Of a stretch of 64,000 nucleotides of DNA, positions 25,584 through 33,724 are shown in pieces. Within the stretch, counting starts at the first letter, position 1; each line of letters opens with the position of its first letter. The translations under genes and the position numbers were made by a program. Source of the stretch: a virus. The notes beneath the pieces were generated by a model. That model worked only from the letters and a program-made list of their open reading frames with translations. It made no database searches and had not been told where the DNA came from. The stretch is taken from IMG/VR virus record IMGVR_UViG_3300042935_001183, positions 62,001-126,000 of that record. One strand, given 5' to 3'.

Positions 25584-26173
25584 GCGATTTAAAAGATATT
25601 TTAGCAAAGCTAGATAAAATTGCCGAGGGAGACATTACTCCCGTGAATGTTAAATCTGGACTTAATAAACAACAAAGGCGAGTACCTGAACTTCCTGCGC
25701 TGTTCAAGCCAAGAAGTATCAATGTATTAACCAATAAAACCGATCCTGAGCATCCTACCAAGGGATACTTTGTTGGCTCAGAAAGTGTTGAACAAGACGA
25801 AGATCAAGAAACCATCGCCGAAGTGGTCACATCCGAAGATGTAGTCAGCACAGTGAAGAAAAAACTAGGCGATTACCTAGCTGACCTTTCAAAAGAAATC
25901 AAGTCAGACTCTGATCTCAAGGACAAGATTCCACAAGAAGTTGATCAAATTGGTTCTTCAGTTAGAACTATTACCACAGACGACGGTCAAGAAATTAAAA
26001 TCCACGGCAACGAGGATGATGGTTTCAGAATTACAATTAAAAACAAACCACATAGTGCAAAGTTTGAATCACTCAAACATGCCGAGATGGCCTGCGAAAT
26101 GTACTGCTCACGTCGTAGAGCACGTACTATGGAAACTTCACAGGCCACACCTGATTACCTGGATGAAGCATAA
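25580..26173 (+). CDS. Head-block protein with IAE|G-type sites
   Basis: 197 residues, ATGA overlap with dps. The start MSDLKDILAKLDKIAE|G places a cleavage-type IAE at 14-16. Residues 17-90 are disordered with another TIAE|V near 80, and 90-197 form a compact domain with a helix pair, strands (VRTITTDDGQEIKIHG, FRITIKNKP) and a basic Cys helix (AEMACEMYCSRRRA). No enzymatic motif. Likely another internal head protein. Confidence 0.65.
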   Translation: MSDLKDILAKLDKIAEGDITPVNVKSGLNKQQRRVPELPALFKPRSINVLTNKTDPEHPTKGYFVGSESVEQDEDQETIAEVVTSEDVVSTVKKKLGDYLADLSKEIKSDSDLKDKIPQEVDQIGSSVRTITTDDGQEIKIHGNEDDGFRITIKNKPHSAKFESLKHAEMACEMYCSRRRARTMETSQATPDYLDEA

Positions 26174-27855
26174 TGAATCTCAATAACTTATTCGAAGCTG
26201 CCAACCCGGCGCAACAAGCTGCCATTGCTATAGCAAAGAAAAAAGCTGGTGAAAAACCCAAGAACAAAGGCCTGACTGAATTTGCTCCACCCGGTGGGAA
26301 CAACGGTGATTCGGGACGCTGGTACACAGATGACGAGCTGGCAGACATCATTGGTGATGATTGGTTTGAAGATTTTGATGTCAGCAACGATGGATTTAAC
26401 ATTGATGCATACGGCGAAAAGGCCAAGAAGAATTTAGTGGGCTATGCCAACTCATGGTTTGATGACAAAGGTTACAATGTTAACGTAATGGGTGTAGAAC
26501 ATAATGATGTTGACCATGATTTAAAATGGTACATTGTTGGTAGTTTCCAGAATGATAATTTTGCAGGTAAAGATGTAGACGAAGGCTTGGGTTCCAAGTT
26601 AGCTGGATTAGGTCTTGCTGGAGCAATGGCTCTTGGCTCAGCAGGCGCCAATGCCAGAGTTACTCCTGATGGCCAAGGCGGTTTCACTGGCGGGCTAAAG
26701 CCAAGTACAACAGTGACAGCACCTGCTGATAATAAACCGGCCGCAGAAGCACCAAAAGGATTTAGCAAAGAATATCTACAAAAGGCAGCAGACCCAAATA
26801 GATTTGGTAGATACATGATCAGTGTTGAAAAAGCACAAGAATTGCTGAAGAACATGCAAGAAGCTGTAGCGGAAGGTTCACAGCGAGTTGATTCACTTGT
26901 GACCGACGCACTAAAAATAATGCAGGGTTCAGACGTAAATGATGCTGTACGAGCTCTAAAGACTGTGCTTGGAGATAGAGAATACAACGGCCGCCGTGGT
27001 CATTACAATTTCTATGTTCGACAACTGATGGATATGTATGGCCAGCAAGGTGTAACAGAAGCTGGTTACAGAAACTACGATGACAATCGCACAGGTTTTG
27101 GTAAGAATTCACAAGCATATCGTGCTGATGGTGGTGCCAACGATGAAGATCACGAAAGCGATCGTCGCCGTGAACAACAAGTGCAGTCCGGTACATGGTA
27201 CATTCGTCTCAATGGAAAAATCATCAAAGACAAACAAGGCAATCCTTATTCATTCCGCGGTAAGGCTGCCGCAAACAAAGCCGCACTAACAATGCAGGCT
27301 AAACTGTTCAATCAGGGCAAAGAGTTTATGTTGACTACCAATCCCAACGATAACCCTCAAGGTGTGGCGGAAGGCTGGAAAGATGTTGTTGCAGGTAGTG
27401 CAATGGCATTAAGTTCACTAGGTGTTGGCGCTCAAACAATGCCAAGCATGAATGGTCAACAAGTAGAATTAGCAAACAAATATTTTCAGGTCTTAGTGCA
27501 ACGAGCAAAAGAAGATGGTAGAGAATTAGACACAAGAACATTGAATGTGTTGAAGGCAAAGGCACAAGATGCGGCTGCACAAAAGATGCAACAATCTAAG
27601 AAATCACAAACTAATTTTCCAAGTCAAGGCAGTGAGCGTAGAGTTTCTAAAGATATAGGTACTTTTGAATCGCAAGGCGTGGCAGAAGGCCCTGCTGTAG
27701 ACGCATACATGGCAGGCAAGAGTCCGGCACTGGCTCACTTTGCTGATCAACTAGATAAGAGTACTGAAGTAAATTTTCAGAAAAACAAAGGTGTAGCGGA
27801 AGGTCAACGAAGCGGCTACGGTCGCGGCTACGCTAGTTATAAATCCAGCAAGTAA
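26173..27855 (+). CDS. Capsid-targeted polyprotein with five VAE|G-type spacers
   Basis: 560 residues. The start MNLNNLFE|A is a targeting-like peptide. Five strong sites cut the rest: AVAE234|G, GVTE296|A, GVAE400|G, GVAE505|G and GVAE543|G, plus weaker LTE|F near 36 and VDE|G near 137. The pieces are small: 62, 104, 105, 38 and 17 residues after the N-terminal section. Visible elements are two Ala/Gly hydrophobic helices (LAGLGLAGAMALGSAGANA; VVAGSAMALSSLGVGAQT), possibly membrane-active, and a beta/alpha piece (GTWYIRLNGKIIKDKQG). The tail is Gly/Tyr/Lys-rich. No known enzyme is recognised. It looks like a string of small peptides to be released in the head. Confidence 0.75.
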   Translation: MNLNNLFEAANPAQQAAIAIAKKKAGEKPKNKGLTEFAPPGGNNGDSGRWYTDDELADIIGDDWFEDFDVSNDGFNIDAYGEKAKKNLVGYANSWFDDKGYNVNVMGVEHNDVDHDLKWYIVGSFQNDNFAGKDVDEGLGSKLAGLGLAGAMALGSAGANARVTPDGQGGFTGGLKPSTTVTAPADNKPAAEAPKGFSKEYLQKAADPNRFGRYMISVEKAQELLKNMQEAVAEGSQRVDSLVTDALKIMQGSDVNDAVRALKTVLGDREYNGRRGHYNFYVRQLMDMYGQQGVTEAGYRNYDDNRTGFGKNSQAYRADGGANDEDHESDRRREQQVQSGTWYIRLNGKIIKDKQGNPYSFRGKAAANKAALTMQAKLFNQGKEFMLTTNPNDNPQGVAEGWKDVVAGSAMALSSLGVGAQTMPSMNGQQVELANKYFQVLVQRAKEDGRELDTRTLNVLKAKAQDAAAQKMQQSKKSQTNFPSQGSERRVSKDIGTFESQGVAEGPAVDAYMAGKSPALAHFADQLDKSTEVNFQKNKGVAEGQRSGYGRGYASYKSSK

Positions 27856-27859
27856 ATCA

Positions 27860-27940
27860 ATGCAAAACAACGAGTACCCAGTGTATCCTGAACAAGAGGG
27901 CGAATGGGATCGCCCTCTCAATCCCCACAGCCCAGTATAA
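27860..27940 (+). CDS. Possible 26-residue peptide over a hairpin
   Basis: A short frame (MQNNEYPVYPEQEGEW start) whose second half coincides with a perfect 9-bp inverted repeat (27895-27903 with 27910-27918). No T-run follows, so it is not a normal terminator. Either a tiny acidic peptide or part of a structured 3' region of the internal-protein operon. Confidence 0.25.
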   Translation: MQNNEYPVYPEQEGEWDRPLNPHSPV

Positions 27941-27965
27941 ATTATCAACTACTTTTTTTAAGAAC

Positions 27966-28041
27966 ACACCTTAGGACCGGTACTTGTTACCGTGGTGTAG
28001 GCGGCTGCTGCCTTGGACGGCCTGATTCGCTACCAGGAATC
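27966..28041 (+). ncRNA. Candidate structured RNA in a GC-rich gap
   Basis: The gap before the radical SAM gene holds 76 nt with about 58% GC by my count, well above the surrounding AT-rich DNA. It can form ACACC/GGTGT (27966-27970 with 27994-27998) enclosing CGGTA/TACCG (27978-27982 with 27988-27992), then GATTC/GAATC (28024-28028 with 28037-28041). It does not fold as a tRNA. No promoter or terminator is evident, so it may be a 5'-leader element. Confidence 0.3.
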
Positions 28042-28063
28042 CAAAAGTGAGCATAATTACTAT

Positions 28064-29134
28064 ATGTCAAAATACAAACTAAATTGGATACAAAAACCAC
28101 TAGTACAATTTCCAGCAAAAAATTTTCAAAATCTTGTTTGTCTTAGTCCTTTTGTGGGCATGTGCATTGATACAGATGGTGGAATAACATTATGTGGTTG
28201 TCAAGATTGGATGCCCTCCAAGGTTGGAAATTTATTAATCAATTCACTAGACGAAATATTGTCCAATGCTGGCAGTACCAATATACGTCAAAGCATCATC
28301 AACGGAACCTACGACTTTTGCAATGAAAACACCTGTGGAGTTTTAAAAAGTGATCTACTTAATGTTAAAGAAAATGTAGGCGATGATATTAAGCCCTTGC
28401 TTCTTGATGCATCTCGTTACATTATGCCCAAAGAGATTTGGGTATCCGGCGATCGCACCTGTAATCTCAGTTGCCCAAGTTGTCGAACGGAAATTATAAA
28501 AAACAATGATGCACAGACCGAACATCTAGAACACCTAGGGCAAACGCTAAAATCAAATCTGTTTTGTACACCCACTGATCGACCAATTGTACTACACGTG
28601 AGTACCAGTGGGGAACTGTTTGCTAGTCCAATGTTGTTGTCGTTTGTTAACACAATATCAACTGAGGATTTTCCAAACGTACAATTGGCTATACAATCAA
28701 ATGGTTTACTGGTACCAGAACGATGGCATCGACTCGAGAGCATGCAAGAAAAAGTAAAATCAATTACCATTACCACTGATGCCGCAAGGCCCGCTACATA
28801 TGAAAAATTGCGTCGTGGTGGACGCTGGGACGACCTACAACATGCATTATTGTGGATCTCTGAAAAGAAAAAACAAAATGGCATGCTGTTTAAAATTCGA
28901 ATGATTGTTCAAAAAGATAATTTTGAAGAAATGCTAGAATTTTACAACATGGGACAGGAACTGGGCGTAGATTTAGTCGAATATGGAAGAATTGGAAATT
29001 GGGGTACATTTTCCAACGATGAATTTAAGTTGATTGATGTATTTAATCCCAAACACAGTCAATATCCACAAGCACAAGAAAACTTAGATCAAATAAAAAA
29101 TCTTGACCGAGTAATTTTATTTGGCGGATTATAA
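28064..29134 (+). CDS. Radical SAM protein with N-terminal Cys cluster
   Basis: 356 residues from the ATG at 28064 (the TTG at 28013 would run through the structured gap). The radical SAM cluster motif is C133-x3-C137-x2-C140 (TCNLSCPSC). Before it lies a SPASM-like block (CLSPFVGMCIDTDGG, LCGCQDW, CNENTCG) that may hold a second Fe-S cluster; that order, auxiliary Cys first, is unusual. Later strands (VQLAIQSNGLL, ITITTDAARPATYEKLRRGG) fit the TIM barrel. Reaction unknown; peptide or small-molecule maturation is typical of SPASM enzymes. Confidence 0.75.
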   Translation: MSKYKLNWIQKPLVQFPAKNFQNLVCLSPFVGMCIDTDGGITLCGCQDWMPSKVGNLLINSLDEILSNAGSTNIRQSIINGTYDFCNENTCGVLKSDLLNVKENVGDDIKPLLLDASRYIMPKEIWVSGDRTCNLSCPSCRTEIIKNNDAQTEHLEHLGQTLKSNLFCTPTDRPIVLHVSTSGELFASPMLLSFVNTISTEDFPNVQLAIQSNGLLVPERWHRLESMQEKVKSITITTDAARPATYEKLRRGGRWDDLQHALLWISEKKKQNGMLFKIRMIVQKDNFEEMLEFYNMGQELGVDLVEYGRIGNWGTFSNDEFKLIDVFNPKHSQYPQAQENLDQIKNLDRVILFGGL

Positions 29135-29158
29135 TTCTACCAAAACAGCCATATATTG

Positions 29159-29187
29159 TTGACCTAGGCAGGTAAACCTGTTATACT
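29159..29187 (+). promoter_or_regulatory. Sigma70 promoter with internal palindrome
   Basis: TTGACC (29159-29164), 17-bp spacer, TATACT (29182-29187) with an extended TG one base before it. The spacer contains the inverted repeat CAGGT-AA-ACCTG, a plausible operator. It would drive the DsbA-like protein, ClpP, DNA polymerase run. Confidence 0.8.
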
Positions 29188-29207
29188 ATGTTTTTAGGAG
29201 AACTCTC

Positions 29208-29468
29208 GTGGACAACAAAACATTTAATGGCGATCAAAAGATTAAACTTATTCAAATTATCAATGAAGGCATGCAAGTCATGCACGAAGTTGAAACTTTA
29301 AATGGCGGCCTAAACGATACCATTAAAGCCATCGCCGAAGAACTTGAAATCAAACCAGCTGTTCTTAAAAAAGCAATCAAGATCGCACACAAAGCTGAAC
29401 TAGGAAAAACACGACAGGACCACGAGCTCCTGGAAACTATTCTCGAAACTGCCGGCAAAACTCTTTAA
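29208..29468 (+). CDS. DsbA-like phage DNA-binding protein
   Basis: 86 residues, GTG start with AGGAG at 29196-29200. All-helical, and the order of charged helices (INEGMQVMHEVETLNGGLND, AIAEELEIKPAVLKKAIKIAHKAEL) resembles T4 DsbA, the small double-stranded DNA-binding protein that aids late transcription. The match is by pattern, not identity. Its position at the head of a replication operon and the presence of T4-type late boxes fit. Alternatively, another small helical DNA-binding protein. Confidence 0.6.
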   Translation: MDNKTFNGDQKIKLIQIINEGMQVMHEVETLNGGLNDTIKAIAEELEIKPAVLKKAIKIAHKAELGKTRQDHELLETILETAGKTL

Positions 29469-29477
29469 AGGTAAAAT

Positions 29478-30071
29478 ATGGCATTAGTACCAATGGTGCT
29501 GGAACAAACCAGCAAAGGTGAGCGTAGCTATGATATCTATAGCCGCTTGTTACGTGACCGTGTGATTTTACTTGAAGGTGAAGTACATGATCAAATGGCA
29601 AATCTAATTGTTGCTCAACTACTATTTCTCGAGAGCGAAAACCCAGACAAAGATATCAGTATGTACATCAACAGCCCTGGAGGTAGTGTCACTGCTGGTA
29701 TGGCTATCTATGATACCATGCAGTTTATTAAACCCGATGTTAATACCATTGTAATGGGACAAGCATGTAGCATGGGAAGTTTGTTGGCACAATCGGGTGC
29801 CAAAGGCAAGCGCATGATCCTGCCTAATGCACGACACATGATACACCAACCTAGTGGTGGCGCTCGTGGCATGCAAAGCGATATCGAAATTAGCTACAAA
29901 GAAATTACCTATTTGAAGAAACGTTTAACTGAAATTTATGTCAAGCACAACTCAACGGGTAAAACTTTTGAACAGCTAACTGAAGATATGGATCGTGACA
30001 AGTTTATGTCAGCAGAGGAATCAGTTAATTACGGTCTTGCCGACAAAGTGATAACTACACGTGATATTTAA
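29478..30071 (+). CDS. clpP: ClpP serine protease subunit
   Basis: 197 residues with the full catalytic triad of ClpP: S98 in [11 protein letters not shown]123 in MIHQPSGG and D172 in MDRDKF. The N-terminal loop ([21 protein letters not shown]) and the ERVIFL-equivalent ([10 protein letters not shown]) are typical. It assembles as a tetradecamer degrading proteins fed by ClpA or ClpX. The phage also encodes a ClpA with an IGF loop (10735), so a phage-only ClpAP is possible. Placed just before DNA polymerase with a 16-nt gap. Confidence 0.95.
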   Translation: MALVPMVLEQTSKGERSYDIYSRLLRDRVILLEGEVHDQMANLIVAQLLFLESENPDKDISMYINSPGGSVTAGMAIYDTMQFIKPDVNTIVMGQACSMGSLLAQSGAKGKRMILPNARHMIHQPSGGARGMQSDIEISYKEITYLKKRLTEIYVKHNSTGKTFEQLTEDMDRDKFMSAEESVNYGLADKVITTRDI

Positions 30072-30087
30072 TGTTAAGTGGAGATAA

Positions 30088-32748
30088 ATGAGTTACATTG
30101 ACGCACTATTTGATCGTGAGCACGATCGTATTCACATTGTGGGTCGTAAGAATGGACAAAGGTACTACGAAGAATACCCTGCCAACTACATCTTTTATTA
30201 TGATGACCCTAGAGGCAAGTTTCAAAGCATCTATGGCACATCTGTCAGTAGATTCTCCACACGCAACAACAAAGAGTTTCGTAAGGAACTGCGAGTACAA
30301 AGTCACAAGAACTTGTACGAAGCAGATATCAAACCTGTGTTTAGATGCCTGGAAGAAAACTACAAAGGGCAAGACGGCCCTAAACTTAATGTAGCGTTCT
30401 TTGACATTGAAGTAGACTTTGATCCTGAACGTGGCTTCAGCAGACCCGATGATCCATTCAATCCTATCACTGCTATCAGTGTTTACATGGACTGGCTGGA
30501 CCAGATGGTCACCTTGGTTGTTCCACCTAGGCACATGAGTGCAGAGACTGCAAATGAAATTGCTAGAGAATTCCCTAACTGTTTTGTGTTTGAAAAAGAA
30601 GCAGACTTGTTGGATACCTTTTTAAATCTTATTGAAGACGCAGATGTGCTGAGTGGCTGGAACTCAGAAGGCTACGACATACCATATACAATCAACAGAA
30701 CAACTCGTGTGCTCAGCAAAGATGACACCAGGAGATTCTGCTTGTGGGGGCAACTGCCCAAGAAGCGTATGTTTGAACGTTTTGGCAGTGAAAATGAGAC
30801 CTTTGACTTGATTGGCCGTGTGCATCTAGACTACATGCAATTGTATCGCAAATACACATACGAAGAGCGACATTCATACAGTCTAGATGCAATTGGTGAG
30901 TACGAAGAACTGGGATCAAAGACAGCATTTGAAGGTACCTTGGACCAGTTGTACAATCAAAACTTCAAAACATTCATTGAGTACAACAGACAAGATACAA
31001 AACTGTTGAGTGACATTGACAAGAAACTGCGTTTCCTAGACCTAGCCAATACCTTGGCACATGAGAATACTGTGTTACTGCCAACCACCATGGGTGCTGT
31101 GGCAGTGACAGAACAAGCAATTATTAATGAAGCCCACGAACGTGGAATGGTAGTTCCTAACCGTAAAGAAAGACTCACAGATGAAGACACGCAAGCCGCA
31201 GGTGCCTATGTTGCTTATCCCAAAAAAGGAGTCCACGAATACATTGGTAGTATCGACATCAACTCGCTCTACCCGTCAGCAATCCGTGCTCTTAACATGG
31301 GACCCGAAACCATTGTTGGTCAACTCCGACCGATAATGACAGATCATTTGATTCGAGAAAAGACCAGCAAAGGTTCCAGTTTTGCCGGTGCCTGGGAGGG
31401 CTTGTTTGCCACCATGGAATACACAGCAGTGATGGAACAGCAACGTGGCACAGAGATCACCATTGACTGGCAGTCGGGCGAGGAGACTGTGCATAGTGCC
31501 GCCGAAATATGGAAGATGATCTTTGATTCAAATCAACCCTGGATCTTGAGCGCCAATGGCACTATCTTTACCTATGCCACAGAAGGCATCATACCAGGCT
31601 TGTTAAAACGTTGGTATGCTGAACGTAAAGAAATGCAGGCCAAACTAAAAGAATGCAAAACAAAAGAAGATGAAGAATACTGGGACAAGCGTCAGTTGGT
31701 CAAGAAGATTAACTTGAACAGCTTGTATGGTGCTATTCTTAATCCTGGTTGTAGATTCTTTGACAAACGAATTGGTCAAAGTACCACTTTGACTGGGCGT
31801 AGCATTGCCCGGCACATGGATGCTCATGTGAACGAGTGCATACATGGCAAGTATGATCACACAGGCGAAAGCATCATTTATGGTGACACAGACTCCTGTT
31901 ACTTTAGTGCATGGAGTGCTGTCAAAGCCGAAGTAGAAGCAGGTCGCATGGAATGGTCAAAAGAAATTGCCATTGCATTGTATGACTCTATTGCTGAACA
32001 AGTGAATCAAAGTTTCCCAGGATTTATGGAACAGGCATTTCATGTGCCAAGAGAAATGGGATCAATTATCAAGGGCGGTCGAGAAATTGTTGCCAGCAAA
32101 GGATTATTCATTACCAAGAAGCGTTATGCTGTGATGATCATTGACAAGGAAGGCAAGCGACTGGATGTGGCAGGCAAGCCAGGCAAGGTCAAGGCCATGG
32201 GCCTGGATTTGAAGCGCAGTGACACGCCCAAGGTCATTCAAGAATTTCTCAGTGACATTCTTAACGAAGTATTGATAGGTACCAAGCGTGAGATCATCAT
32301 TGAAAAAATCCGAGACTTCAAGTACATATTTGCTGATCGTCCAGGTTGGGAAAAAGGTTCGCCCAAGCGTGTGAACAACTTGACCAAGTATGCGGCAGAA
32401 GAAGCCCGCTTGGGCAAAGCCAACATGCCCGGGCATGTTAGAGCAGCCATCAACTGGAATAACATGCGTAAGATGAACGGGGACAACTATTCCATGCAAG
32501 TGGTTGACGGTATGAAAACCATTGTGTGCAAACTAAAATCAAATCCCCTGGGCTGGACATCAATTGGTTATCCCACAGACGAACTACATTTGCCACAATG
32601 GTTCAAAGACTTGCCGTTCAACGATGGCGAGATGGAGGCCACTGTTGTGGATCAAAAAATTGATAACTTGTTGGGTGTACTAGAATGGGATCTTGCTAGT
32701 GCAACCAACACAGAAAATACATTTCAAACATTATTTGACTTCTCATGA
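30088..32748 (+). CDS. Family B DNA polymerase (T4 gp43-like)
   Basis: 886 residues. Exonuclease motif I D106-x-E108 (FFDIEVDFD), further exonuclease motifs (LSGWNSEGYDIPY; YNRQDTKLL), polymerase motif A D390 (DINSLYPSAIRALNM), motif B (KINLNSLYGAILN) and motif C D600-T-D602 (YGDTDS). The order and size match T4 gp43, the replicative polymerase with 3'-5' proofreading. RBS GTGGAGATAA. The 3' end overlaps the next gene by 4 nt; the sliding clamp gene follows 1 kb downstream. Both catalytic centres look intact. Confidence 0.95.
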   Translation: MSYIDALFDREHDRIHIVGRKNGQRYYEEYPANYIFYYDDPRGKFQSIYGTSVSRFSTRNNKEFRKELRVQSHKNLYEADIKPVFRCLEENYKGQDGPKLNVAFFDIEVDFDPERGFSRPDDPFNPITAISVYMDWLDQMVTLVVPPRHMSAETANEIAREFPNCFVFEKEADLLDTFLNLIEDADVLSGWNSEGYDIPYTINRTTRVLSKDDTRRFCLWGQLPKKRMFERFGSENETFDLIGRVHLDYMQLYRKYTYEERHSYSLDAIGEYEELGSKTAFEGTLDQLYNQNFKTFIEYNRQDTKLLSDIDKKLRFLDLANTLAHENTVLLPTTMGAVAVTEQAIINEAHERGMVVPNRKERLTDEDTQAAGAYVAYPKKGVHEYIGSIDINSLYPSAIRALNMGPETIVGQLRPIMTDHLIREKTSKGSSFAGAWEGLFATMEYTAVMEQQRGTEITIDWQSGEETVHSAAEIWKMIFDSNQPWILSANGTIFTYATEGIIPGLLKRWYAERKEMQAKLKECKTKEDEEYWDKRQLVKKINLNSLYGAILNPGCRFFDKRIGQSTTLTGRSIARHMDAHVNECIHGKYDHTGESIIYGDTDSCYFSAWSAVKAEVEAGRMEWSKEIAIALYDSIAEQVNQSFPGFMEQAFHVPREMGSIIKGGREIVASKGLFITKKRYAVMIIDKEGKRLDVAGKPGKVKAMGLDLKRSDTPKVIQEFLSDILNEVLIGTKREIIIEKIRDFKYIFADRPGWEKGSPKRVNNLTKYAAEEARLGKANMPGHVRAAINWNNMRKMNGDNYSMQVVDGMKTIVCKLKSNPLGWTSIGYPTDELHLPQWFKDLPFNDGEMEATVVDQKIDNLLGVLEWDLASATNTENTFQTLFDFS

Positions 32749-33689
32749 AATTAAGTTCTCTTGTGGCATACAAAAATTTGCTAGACGATTTAACACCAAT
32801 TGATGTTATTCCGCTCACGCACGAAAAACTTGGACCAGTATTACATACAGTAGCTACCCACGGAATTCAATTTAACGATTTAATTCGAGAATTAGAGGAC
32901 GACTACAAAAATATTAATTCAGCGTTTACTAAATTTGACGACACCATTGAGAAAGTCAAAGAAGAACTTGCATCAATAATTTCCAATCAGGAATCGGCGT
33001 ATTTTCAAGAAAGTTATAGACTATATGATCAAGAAATGGTGCATGACTCAGCTGAATACATTTTAGATCGACGGCCTACTCTGGAACACTCAGCATTTGA
33101 TTTTATCAAAGGAAGAATTGGGCTGTATGGTGACTGGCATCATGCAGGTATGATTATTCGTCCGGGTCGAGAAGATTGGATACGGCAATTGGTTGGTTGC
33201 GATCCGTTGTATCTTGTTGATGTTACCAATGAGTTGTTAGATCCTGCTGTATTAAAATTTAGTAGACAATATCAACGTCGACTACGATCGTATGTGATCC
33301 AAGAATCATGTGAACACACTATGCTGGATAACATCCCTGACAATCAATTTGGGTTTTGTCTTGCTTATAACTTTTTTAATTTTAAACCATTTGAAGTAAT
33401 CAAATGTTACCTTATTGAAATATACAAAAAACTCAAAAATGGTGGAACATTTGCTATAACATTTAACGATTGCGACCGTGCCGCAGGAGTTGAATTGACC
33501 GAGCGTAGCTTTATGTGCTACACACCCGGCGCAATGGTATTAAATCTTGCACGTTCAATAGGGTATGAAGTGAGACAAACATTTCATGTAGATGCGGCCA
33601 GCTGTTGGGTAGAATTGCGTAAGCCGGGTACATTGTCCAGTATTAGAGGTGGACAAAGTTTGGCCGAAATCGTTGCAAAATCTAAATAA
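32745..33689 (+). CDS. Methyltransferase-like protein
   Basis: 314 residues, ATGA overlap with the polymerase gene. An N-terminal helical part (to about 100) with coiled-coil character (DDTIEKVKEELASII) is followed by a Rossmann-like part: strand DPLYLVDVTNELLDPA, then KKLKNGGTFAITFNDCDRAAG, the post-motif strand of SAM methyltransferases. The glycine-rich motif I is not clear, so activity is uncertain. Known from T4-like phages next to polymerase or clamp; function unassigned there. It might act on modified bases. Confidence 0.5.
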   Translation: MKLSSLVAYKNLLDDLTPIDVIPLTHEKLGPVLHTVATHGIQFNDLIRELEDDYKNINSAFTKFDDTIEKVKEELASIISNQESAYFQESYRLYDQEMVHDSAEYILDRRPTLEHSAFDFIKGRIGLYGDWHHAGMIIRPGREDWIRQLVGCDPLYLVDVTNELLDPAVLKFSRQYQRRLRSYVIQESCEHTMLDNIPDNQFGFCLAYNFFNFKPFEVIKCYLIEIYKKLKNGGTFAITFNDCDRAAGVELTERSFMCYTPGAMVLNLARSIGYEVRQTFHVDAASCWVELRKPGTLSSIRGGQSLAEIVAKSK

Positions 33690-33701
33690 CCCTTGTATAA
33701 T
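33673..33701 (+). promoter_or_regulatory. Sigma70 promoter of the sliding clamp gene
   Basis: TTGCAA (33673-33678), 17-bp spacer, perfect TATAAT (33696-33701), overlapping the end of the previous gene. A leader of about 17 nt contains TTTGGAGAAA before the ATG at 33725. Confidence 0.75.
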
Positions 33702-33724
33702 ACTTTTAACACTTTGGAGAAAAT

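Noticed and set aside
27966-28041. tRNA or tmRNA gene on either strand
   Set aside because: No TTC-type T-arm, no 7-bp acceptor pairing and no cloverleaf could be drawn.
33683-33690. TCTAAATA before the clamp gene as a late box
   Set aside because: Created by the stop codon context of the previous gene; the sigma70 promoter at 33673-33701 explains the site better.
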